The notes under the pieces: model-generated
Told to the model about the DNA's origin: nothing
The model's input: the letters and a program-made list of their open reading frames with translations, nothing else
Databases searched by the model: none
Shown here: positions 55,261 to 64,000 of the stretch, piece by piece
Layout: each line of letters starts with the position of its first letter
How positions within the stretch are numbered: position 1 is the stretch's first letter
From: Bolinopsis microptera
Lineage: Eukaryota > Ctenophora > Tentaculata > Lobata > Bolinopsidae
Assembly: GCF_026151205.1 (NCBI RefSeq)
Contig: NC_087076.1
Location: 12,635,675 to 12,699,674, forward strand
Direction of reading: 5' to 3'
DNA: 64,000 nucleotides
Position numbers and translations under genes: made by a program

Positions 55261-55862
55261 TGACAACATTACAAGTGGACCACCCAGGCCGGGATGATCA
55301 CGCGCTAGTTGACATGAGATCTGATTCTCCCGGGAAAATTGGGCGAGATGACCGGTGTCCTGTCAGAGGTCACGGATACAAGGATACAAAAATATAAATA
55401 TTTTATTGTACAATTACAATAGTCGTATAAACTTGACAAATTCGCCTACCATCACGTGACCCTCGTCAACGAGCAAGTGAAAAATGTGTTCACAGCATTT
55501 ATATTATACGGTAACTACACCATAGATTGACAAGCTAAGCGTACAGAAAAACGTCCAACTCCTGACTATAATAAAACTCCGGTATAATAGCGTTTTTGAC
55601 GGCTGCCAGACTTTGGGGCCGAAGTGATATGATCCACCATATACGTCATCAAGTAATTAACATGCAAGCTTGAAGCTTGTGGCGTATAATTAGTGATGTG
55701 ATCCATGGATTGAATATAATTGACCTAGAAATGGGCTAGATCTGGGGTAAAGTTCATATGACAACTCTGCACACAGAAGCTACAAATTAAGAAGTGAACA
55801 TGTTTTAAATTGAGACAATGTATTGGCTGGTTATAAAATGTTAAATCGATTAATAATATAAT
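55261..55862. other. no gene recognised
   Basis: Contains the left copy (55563-55602) of the 40-bp direct repeat. Confidence 0.5.
55563..55602 (+). repeat. 40-bp direct repeat, left copy
   Basis: Identical to 57077-57116 (tgactataataaaactccgg, then tataatagcgtttttgacgg). The pair brackets the FLYWCH/MULE remnant. Confidence 0.95.
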
Positions 55863-55880
55863 ACTTCAGAATACAACAAA

Positions 55881-56956
55881 TTACTCAATATTATTACCAA
55901 AGTATTTCGCAACAGCGAACAAGTACTCAATCTTTGTTGGGTATGTCGTGTAGAAGGAACAAAGGTCGTACAGAATACTGCTGGAAATCCTCTTCTTTTT
56001 GGAAGGAGTCTTTCCAACAGCAAGCCGATCCAGATGGTAATCTGTAACAACCTGTTGCTCCTTGATAGCACGAAAATATTCTTGAACAGAGGGCTTTGGG
56101 CGATTCACTCGGGTTTTGAAACCTCTGTGAAACCCCTCCACCATGTTAGAGGTCCGAGGGAACTCCGGATCCTGAAGAATACTGGCGAAATGATTCCAGA
56201 AGGATATGTGGGAGGAACCCTCACCTCACTGTCATAACTATAGGTGTCTCCTTTCTTATCACCAGTCAAAATATAAACTAATGGTAGACATTTGTTTTCT
56301 ATCACCGAATGTATGGTGTAACTTTGGGGAAATATCTTCGGAGCGACATAAAATGTCCCGTCAGCAATCCAATTGTTGTATTCTGCGAGGGTGTGAAGGT
56401 TCCTGTTGGTGGCGAAGGCTATGATTCTCACATCTCGGTCAGTCTTCCCATCAAAGAGGATAAATGGTTCGTCTCTTCTCGTAGATGTGCAGCTGGGAGG
56501 AAGAACGAATTCAAGAGAAGTCTTCGACTCGGTATGTTGGGCAGATCCGGAGGCAGAAGCTCTGGCTCGTTGGACGACTTTTCCAAGGGATTCCATATTA
56601 GGTAGCGTCTGGTTTACTTCTGTTGAAGCATCAGCAAGGACTTCTGATATCAGGTTCTGAGTCGCCGACAGGGGTTGTTCTGCAGCCTTCCTCTTGAGCG
56701 TTGTAAGGAGTTCGAGTCTCTGTGGGGTAGCCAGATCTGAATCGTGGTTGTGTGGTTTACTTCCAAGGGAAAGATTGTTGTCTGTGAGAGCGAGATAGCA
56801 CTTGGCAGGACATTTAAGGGATTTGTTCTTCTGGCAACGCCAAGCAGAGGAGAGGACGGTGTCATCATTTTTCTTGCGGCTGTAGATATATCCGTCAGAA
56901 TCAAGCACCTGTTTACATCCTCTGAAACCGTTGAGGAACTTGGAGAAGGTAGGCAT
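55881..56956 (-). pseudogene. FLYWCH zinc finger / MULE transposase remnant
   Basis: The N-terminal part (ATG at 56956) has a FLYWCH-type finger: GYIYSRKKNDDTVLSSAWRC, then CPAKCYLAL and KPHNHDSD. A linker follows, then a MULE transposase start, WIADGTFYVAPKIFPQSYTI, HSVIENKCLPLVYILTGDKK, where the Asp of 'DGTF' is catalytic. At about 56225 a large stretch of the catalytic core is missing and the frame changes. The C-terminal part (from 56144: MVEGFHRGFKTRVNRPKPSV, then helical EYFRAIKEQQVVTDYHLDRL) is in another frame. The copy cannot encode an active enzyme. FLYWCH-MULE genes are common in animal genomes. Confidence 0.85.
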
Positions 56957-57076
56957 GACTGTTGATAGAATTAAATGCGATACTACTACCTTCTATCACC
57001 CAATATTTATACCTAGAACACTAGATCGGCTCACTCCCCTTGCAAGCCTTTGACACGTACGTCTCACATCCCTTGA

Positions 57077-57116
57077 TGACTATAATAAAACTCCGGTATA
57101 ATAGCGTTTTTGACGG
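57077..57116 (+). repeat. 40-bp direct repeat, right copy
   Basis: See 55563-55602. Confidence 0.95.
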
Positions 57117-57273
57117 AGCAATTTAATGGCCTGGAGTAGGAAACTTTGTTGACCGGAATAAATTGATCCGAAAGGCGAAAGATACATATGAGAGGCCATC
57201 ATAAGATGGTACCAAAATATCTCTGTGAAAAGTCCTTTTAACTTTTTTAAGCGTCAAAAGTCGGTGCACTTAC

Positions 57274-57361
57274 TTTATCCATCGAAAAAAGGCATCCCCT
57301 GGTGGCTCGTAAAGTATCGATTTTAGCTGTCTAGTAGCCATCTTCTGTGCTCTCTGGCAGT
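57274..57361 (-). CDS. candidate exon, unrecognised host gene
   Basis: On the minus strand, after 'tgtttcttcttag', the sequence is open and contains an ATG (57341). It encodes MATRQLKSILYEPPGDAFFR, WIK up to a strong donor (ATAAA|gtaagt). It may be a first coding exon with a spliced 5' leader, or an internal exon whose frame (CQRAQK) runs through the ATG. The MULE remnant would lie in its next intron. Confidence 0.4.
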
Positions 57362-58641
57362 CTAAGAAGAAACATTATTATATACGACTCTATACAAATA
57401 ATCTTATTATAAAACAGGATCATACATAGTTAATAGAACTCCATTAAGAAAACATCTTAACTACGTAATCTGTGCCTAGTACAACAGTTTCCAACACTTC
57501 CTACAGCTAGCAATATCCCTTATTTCATTTAAATCACTCAAATTTCTAAGTTCTAAGTTTCTATATTTAAGGTCATCAACAAGCATATTTGATATAAGTT
57601 TGTATTAGGTCTACCAACACGCCCTTTAAATTTACCACTACTATTTAACACAAATTTCTCTTTGTGATGAAAAAGTTTAAAGAAGCTTTACAACTTAACT
57701 CAAACTAATGCTTCTGTCTGTCTGCTGCATTTGAGTTTATTTCTAAATGATTCGCAGCTTTCGGTAGCTCCATGTTCAGCCCACCATGCCTGAAAAAATT
57801 TGGTTCACAATAACTTTGGTTCCCATAAATATTATGGTTACCATAATATAAGTCACAAATTTTGTTAATTTCAAGTCAACAACAATATTAGTCGTATTTT
57901 TAAGACCATTTTTCCATATCATTTAATTTTTTTAAATTTATTCAGCTAGCTTTTTTGACTAAAATATTTTCGATCTGGGAAATTATTTAAAGACGAGTCA
58001 ACATTACATACATCAATTACATAGCATCACATACATTTACCTATAACACGCAGTAGCGACTTGTATAAATTTAACGATACTTAAATTCGTTAAATCATAT
58101 ATCATGTATATGCTCTGCTGAAATCTTAGTCTCCTTTAAAATAAGTCCTCCCATGAAATTTAGTTTACAACAATTTTAGGCAATTGTTTGACTTAATTTA
58201 TGGTATAATAGATTTTTCGTTCCTGAGGAAAGGGAATTTCGGCGGATATAGTAACACCAGAAAATATTGGTTTATGTAAATTGAGTTTACGTTGTTTATC
58301 AATGATTCGAGGGCACTGCAACGAGAATTAGAACAATTAATCAAAAATTACTGCCTAAACATTTAATGACCAAAACCTAACGAGCTTAACCTCTGTCACT
58401 CTTTTTCGGAGATTCAATATCATTTGACACAACTCTATGGATTAACTATATGATTTTTTAAAATAGGAAAACTAATCTGGTTGTATCCTAGCAGAACTGA
58501 TTATTATATACGTTAAGAACAGTGTCAGCTGGAATATTCAAGTAAGGTCATTTGTGTGCTTTCTTTTACAACAGAAACAAGGAATTGAAATATCATTGTA
58601 AACTAAAACTGACAAGGGTAATCATAACATAACATTGTGCT
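57362..58641. other. no gene recognised
   Basis: AT-rich intergenic or intronic sequence. Confidence 0.4.
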
Positions 58642-58989
58642 CACAGTGTCACTCCATTCCTGAAAAAAGCCCATTTTCTTCCAATAAGACAACAAATAGA
58701 GTATAAGATTGCTCTAACCGTGTTCAAATGTGTCAACAACGTAGCTCCAAATTATATCACCAAATGCATCAACATTAAGAGTCAACCTGTACGTGTACTA
58801 CGGACTGAACAAGACTATTTCCTCCTAAATGTTCCTACTGTTTCAAATTATAGTAAAACTGAGAGAAGCTTTAGTTACTGTGGACCCTTTGTTTGGAATC
58901 AGCTTCCTTAGCAATTGAGAACATTAACCGATATCGTCTTGTTTAAAAAGAGAATAAATACGCATCTCTTTGAAAAAGCATTCATATAA
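58642..58989 (+). pseudogene. LINE reverse transcriptase C-terminal fragment
   Basis: The frame reads TPFLKKAHFLPIRQQIEYKI, ALTVFKCVNNVAPNYI, then RSFSYCGPFVWNQLP, an in-frame TAG, and QLRTLTDIVLFKKRINTHLF. 'FL..lhwLPi..RI.yKi..l.fk.lng.aP.Yl....(R)Sfs..gp..WN.LP..lr....l..FK..LkthLF' is the classic end of CR1-like LINE polyproteins. One internal stop marks it as dead. Confidence 0.8.
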
Positions 58990-59430
58990 GTAGCATATAA
59001 TAACTTTATCATAAAACCCAAACTTCATAAAAATAAGTTCTAATGTACATATTCAATATTCATGAGTCGCTTTAGATGGCTTGAACTGAATCTTTACTTA
59101 GCTGTCATTAGTTTAGTGCTCAGTGTCAACAAGAATTGTCATTATATTTTCCCTGTGATAATATTCAATTTCAAGTCAATATATCATAGTTATTGAATGC
59201 CTATATATATCCTGAAGTTAGGACTATGATTTGACCTGCCCATCCCCTAATTTTGGAAGTTTATATGCTCCTATCGTGAAAATGAGGTTAATTGAATGAA
59301 GGCTTTCATGTTATTCTGTATTATCACGTCATCTTACATCACATTATCAGGTCCAGTATATCCATAATTAAGACACCAATTGAATAATGAATGTGAATTT
59401 GTTTAGAGAATAAAATTTAGGTCGAAAATT
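58990..59430. other. LINE 3' flank, nothing recognised
   Basis: AT-rich. Confidence 0.4.
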
Positions 59431-59438
59431 TTGATCCT

Positions 59439-59651
59439 TCCCCCCCCCCCCCCCCCCCCCGCCCCCCTCTGGCCTTATTTCATTAAATCCATAACACCTG
59501 ATCTTGAAGTTACTCACAAGGCGAGGAACATCCTAGCCTGTCCAGCATCTGGGAGGTCTACACAGGAAACAGTAGCTCATTTAGCTCTAGGTCACCAGGC
59601 TGTGACAGTAGTCTTGATGTCCATTGTCCAACCAGTTCTGCGATTTACAGG
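59439..59651 (+). CDS. C-run followed by a candidate exon, unrecognised
   Basis: A ~22-base C-run (59439-59460) is followed by a frame open to a donor (TTTACAG|gtaaca at 59651). It encodes ITPDLEVTHKARNILACPAS, GRSTQETVAHLALGHQAVTV, VLMSIVQPVLRF. Protein-like, but not recognised. Confidence 0.3.
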
Positions 59652-59955
59652 TAACATCTAGGTAAAGAATAAGATTAAGTTGAATGTGCTTATGATGGGA
59701 CCCCGGAGGGCAAGATCAGGTTATAATAATATAACACCTTGAATTTTTAATGTACTATATACTATAATATCTGAAAGAATCTCTTCGAATATTTTTCTGT
59801 GACAAGTGGATCTTGAATCTTTGAATAGAGTTGGTGGTTACTGTCTGGTGACATTACACACTCACTTAATCTTCCTCTTGGTCCAAGGGATGTTTTAAGA
59901 AGGGCATTAATAACTTCCCTTACTGACATACTTACAACAAAATAGCTGCATTGCT
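59652..59955. other. no gene recognised
   Basis: Possible 5' remains of the following LINE; no clear RT motifs. Confidence 0.35.
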
Positions 59956-60819
59956 TTGGACTTGTCAGTAGAATGCCTGAAGATCAGTAAACCTGCCTCT
60001 GAATATGATGAGACCTGTGCAAGGACCAGACCATTTGCTAACCTGCTAGATGAGTCTAGGTCAATATTCATCGATGGTAAGGTTATTACTAAAGTCAAGG
60101 ATACCAAATTCCTAGGTATTGTTATAGATAGTAAGTTAAACTGGGCTGCCCATATGCACTACATTCGTAAAAAACTTCGGTCCATGACTGGTGCAATCTG
60201 TAGAATTCGACACTCGATACCTGGTGAACTATATTTGAAAATATATAATGCTCTCTTTGAATCACATCTCAGTTATGGTATAAGTGTTTGGGGCGTTGTC
60301 CTTAAAGAACGATCAAATGACAGTCTTTTTATCACACAGAAGCACTGTGTAAGGATCCTTTTTGGTGATCTCGACTCATATTTAGATAAACAATCAACAT
60401 GTGCACGTACTAGACCGTATGGTATGCAAAAATTAGACCATAAACACTTTGAAAAGGAGCATACAAAACCCATTTTTAATAGACTAAAAATTCTAACGGC
60501 TCAAAACTTGTACAAATATCACTGCATTTTAGAATTCTCTAAGATTATCAAGTACCACTGCCCCTACTCCCTTTATGAGGCCATCAACATTTCAAACCGT
60601 GCAACGAGTCTAACTGTTATTCTTCTAAATAAATCAAATACCTTTTTGTTTAATGCAGCCAAGCTTTGGAACACAGTTCATAAAAAAATTTTAACTTCAA
60701 GCAATTGCCTAGAAACTTCCATTAACTTGATAAAATTGAGAACCAAAGCACTATTAGTACAATCACAGGCAGCTGACTTAAAAGATACCTGGACTCCAAC
60801 CAATTTTAAATTGCAGTAA
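59956..60819 (+). pseudogene. LINE reverse transcriptase thumb/C-terminal part (CR1/L2-like)
   Basis: A 287-codon frame without stops: FIDGKVITKVKDTKFLGIVI, DSKLNWAAHMHYIRKKLRSM, YNALFESHLSYGISVWG, QKHCVRILFGDLDSYLDK, CARTRPYGMQKLDHKHFEKE and HTKPIFNRLKILTAQNLY. 'tKFLGv.iD..L.w..Hi..i..K' and 'Y..l..ShL.Ygi.vWG' are the standard region after the catalytic motifs. The palm with FADD and everything before it is absent, a typical 5' truncation. Family-specific phrases (CARTRP, KEHTKPIF) are shared with 33566-35233, so both come from one LINE family. An additional CARTRP occurs at the N terminus of this frame. Confidence 0.85.
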
Positions 60820-60957
60820 TTAAATTGCACATGCAGCAGCACACACCTAATATCACTATCATGATTGAACTATAAGCTGATAAGCTTTTAGATCCATTTT
60901 TAACCACTTGATGTAATGTTTTTAATAATTAAATATTTTATTTTACAAATTTATATC

Positions 60958-61020
60958 AGATCGAACCTATATTTGATAATCGAACCTATATTCGATAATC
61001 AAACCTGTATTCGATAGTTA
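60958..61020 (+). repeat. 19-bp tandem repeat, 3-4 copies
   Basis: Copies of tcgaacctatatttgataa with substitutions. Confidence 0.85.
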
Positions 61021-61895
61021 AATTTATGCGATAAATTGATATTGATATTATTATTGTTGAATGAAGTTAACTCCTGAGATAAATTTTATTAATTTTTTAA
61101 CAAAGGGACTTGGAGTATAAACGACCAAGTTCGCATAAATGCCTACCCAACCAAGAATTTAGGAGGCAAGGGTGGGTGCGTAAACTTTACGGTCTGCACT
61201 CTCCGATCCTGTATCACCCTGGATTCTTTTTGACGTATTTTTGTATTAGGTATATACCTTCTATCCATTCTCTTGCTACTCCAAGTCCCCTAAGATATCT
61301 GGTAAAAAGGTCCTGCTAGTTATATATAAAATATATTTATGTTTGCTTTAATTGATACTAAATAAAATTGTTGTTTTCTTGAAATTGTTGTTTTCTTGGT
61401 TACCCAACTGTCTACTTGAATGACAACCCAAAAATAGGAAGAGATCAAGAGGCAGGTCTATAGGAAGAGCTTAAATGTAGTAGAAATGTTACCTACCCTC
61501 CGAAGATGTATAAGTAAAGTAATAAAACAGCTCCCGCAGACTAATCTTTTTGGATGGAGATCTCGCTAGAGTAACATGTTACTTGGTTCAATCCAATAAC
61601 ATATAAAATTAAAGAGTTTAAGAGTCCAAAATAGGAATTTAACACAAATATATATTAAATTCATTCACTGCAACAATCACTTCATAAAATCATGTAGGAG
61701 TATTGATAAGATTGAGTTCCAGATCACCTATATATTGCTGTGGATGCTAAAATCCTGACACCTCTATAACCCCTAAAAGAAACTATACATGTCATGGGTA
61801 ATGGATATCATTAGTAGGTAGTTATTGCAAACAGAGTGCTACCAAGTGCCACGTCTTATGATTTTCTAGAAATCAGAAACAAAAAGTAAAACTCT
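61021..61895. other. no gene recognised
   Basis: AT-rich. Confidence 0.4.
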
Positions 61896-61899
61896 AATC

Positions 61900-62965
61900 A
61901 AAATGCTGAGCAGGATGAAGCAAAGACTTGAAGAAGAACTAAGAGACAACCAGAATGGCTTCAGACCTGGTTGCTCTACAACTTCGCACATTCTTGTTCT
62001 GTGAAGAATTATATAGGGTCTAAAGGCCATGAGTGTGAAGGCCACTATGGTGTTTATAGATTTTAATAAAGCCTTTGACAGTGTACATAAAGGTTTGCTT
62101 ATTAAGACCAGCCATGACTTATGTTGATAGCCTACGAGCTGACACGGGTCTCAACGACACTGGAGAAATGGGCGGACTTATGGCGGATAGAGTTTTATGG
62201 AGACAGCGCATCAATACTCGGACGCTGAAGTAAGTCAGAGTTATTAAGATACTTAAAGCAAATGGTATACCAGAATAGATGGTATTACAGGGGTCTTCGA
62301 AGTCCTGGTAGGATCAGGATTCGGGAGTACTGCAAAGAGACACCTCATACTTGTTCATCATCGTGATTGACTATATCATGACAGTGGCTATAGATGATGA
62401 CTCAGACTCTGGGTTCACTCTTAAGCCTGCACAGGGTGTAGATGGATTTGTGCTGAAAATATCGCATATGTCAAATTCTCAGATGATGGTGCCCTTATCA
62501 CTGATATAATTGAATGGGGCAAAACTACTCCTGGACAGGCTATAGGAAGCAGCAAAAAGTGTGGGGTTAGTCTTGAACAACTCTAAAACAAATCTCATGA
62601 CTCTAAACACTACAGAGGAAAGTAGACTTTAAAGCTGTTCTGGAAACCAGCTGGAAAACGTACCTTGGGGGCATAGATATCAACAACTGAGAGAGACTTT
62701 AGAGAGACTTTTCAAGAGCAACTATGAAGATCCAAGAGCGTAGGATGCAACTAGCTTTGCCATATACACTGCCACCTTGAACTAGTTGCTAAGTGTGGGG
62801 TACTTAATGAACCTAACCATGGTGTGCTGAGCAGGGGAAGAACAGTCATAACTTATGTTGATAGCCTAAGGGCTGATACAGGTTTGAGTAACACTGGAGA
62901 AATCACGGGACTTATGGAGGATAGAAATCTATCGAGACAGTGCATCAATACTCGGACGCTGAAGC
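61900..62965 (+). pseudogene. rearranged RTE-like reverse transcriptase remnant
   Basis: Broken frames read KMLSRMKQRLEEELRDNQNG, FRPGCSTTSHILVL, then TMVFIDFNKAFDSVHKG, the RT motifs 'nQ.GFRpgrsT..qi..l' and 'ifiDf.kAFDs.' of RTE-type LINEs. Many stops and frameshifts follow (KVWG, TYLGG). A ~114-bp C-terminal piece encoding TYVDSLRADTGL-type sequence lies out of order at 62117-62230 and again at its expected place, 62851-62964. The element is dead and internally rearranged. Confidence 0.65.
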
Positions 62966-62967
62966 CT

Positions 62968-64000
62968 AAATTAAGAGAAGTTTAAAAGTTCACAATCATA
63001 ATTATTATTTAAAATTGCTTCTAATAGCTACTGATAATCAGCTTGATAGTCGTCTTCCAGCCAGTTTATCAGAAATAAATAAAATGCAGAACCTAACAAA
63101 AGGACTAAAATAACTCCAAGATATATTTCATGAAAATTACTAAATTTGCATTGGCGCTCGATTCCAAAGAATTTTTGTTAATGATGCGTTGACAAAATGC
63201 GCGGCGCGCAAAAATTATCATTTGAAATTGTTTGTTGTTCAAACATATTTCATAAAATAATCTGTAATATATAGTTCTAATAGTGTATAAAAAAGAATAA
63301 TCTCAAAATATAACACTAAACAGAGCAAAAACGAGGATCGCGCAAAAATTATATCTATTTTGACAATTTCCGCGATTTTAAATAGGAACCATTTAAATAT
63401 ATGAAAACAAAATACGCAAACCATTAAAATCTTGATCCATAAATTTTTAATTGTAGAGTCCCCGGTCAATAGTTTGCAAAAATAATTTTATATACGAAAA
63501 TATAAAGAATTTAAAAATTTATGGATCAATAAATTTAGGGTTTGCGTAATTTGTTAATTATACTATATGTATAAACATGGTTCCTGTTCAAAATCCCGGA
63601 AATTGTTAAAATAGATATGATTTTTGCGCGATCCTCGTTTTTGCTCTGTTTAGTGTTATATTTTGAGATTATTCTTTTTTATACACTATTAGAACTATAT
63701 ATTACAGATTATTTTATGAAATATGTTTGAACAACAAACAATTTCAAATGATAATTTTTCCGCGCCGCGCATTTTGTCAACGCATCATTAACAAAAATCC
63801 TTTGGAATCGAGCGCCAATGCAAATTTAGTAATTTTCATGAAAAATATCTTGGAGTTATTTTAGTCCTTTTGTTAGGTTCTGCATTTTATTTATTTCTGA
63901 TAAACTGGCTGGAAGACGACTATCAAGCTGATTATCAGTAGCTATTAGAGGCAATTTTAAATAATAATTATGATTGTGAACTTTTAAACTTCTCTTAATT
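62968..64000. repeat. ~1-kb near-perfect palindrome reaching the window edge
   Basis: Sequence from about 62968 ('taaattaagagaagtttaaa') is mirrored up to 64000 (tttaaacttctcttaatt). The arms are about 480 bp, about 95% or more alike by eye, around a ~60-base centre near 63460-63520. Both arms share gatcctcgtttttgctctgt and gcgcgcattttgtcaacg. The right end may extend beyond the window. It carries no meaningful ORF. Confidence 0.9.

Overview
The window is eukaryotic, almost certainly from an invertebrate animal. It has spliced genes with short introns and GT/AG borders, very many LINE and DNA-transposon remnants, minisatellites and homopolymer G/C runs. The animal FANCI gene is recognisable from seven exons whose phases match. 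A cnidarian or other early-branching marine metazoan is my guess; nothing in the window decides it. I see no bacterial operon, CRISPR array, rRNA or convincing tRNA. All calls come from reading the sequence, with no database search.

Layout. 1-7 kb: a repeat complex bounded by inverted arms, holding a 125-bp tandem array, a 2.2-kb 21/42-bp minisatellite, a Mutator-like transposase fragment and a 14-bp satellite. 7-16 kb: decayed coding pieces, a RAG1/Transib-like transposase fragment, and two transposons with G-run ends. 16-18.3 kb: nested G-run elements. 18.3-23 kb: the most host-gene-like stretch, with a TatD-family exon, a small membrane-protein gene and a chain of three tiny exons. 23-28.4 kb: one palindromic-ended element and a 3-kb G-run element filled with a purine-rich satellite. 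29.3-32.3 kb: a fold-back element with ~0.9-kb arms. 33.6-35.2 kb: a LINE remnant carrying a 2A-like motif and in-frame deletions. 36-42 kb: a nearly intact LINE with a ~1550-codon ORF (zinc fingers, endonuclease, reverse transcriptase, RNase H). 42-45 kb: gene and transposon fragments. 45-52 kb: the 5' part of FANCI on the minus strand, one intron of which holds a 4.3-kb TTAA-flanked element that itself contains a 2.3-kb G-run element. 52-57.4 kb: more repeats, exon candidates and a FLYWCH/MULE transposase remnant. 58.6-63 kb: three LINE fragments. 63-64 kb: a large palindrome running off the edge.

The most striking pattern is a set of at least six inverted-repeat elements whose two ends are homopolymers: G-run at the left and C-run at the right, so each 5' end is a G-run. 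Five are flanked by exact 6-7 bp direct repeats (CAGAAG, AACAGTA, TCAGTT, ATTCACT, ATTAAC). Their inner sequences mostly differ, which suggests several subfamilies moved by one kind of machinery. No gene inside them is clearly a transposase, so they look non-autonomous.
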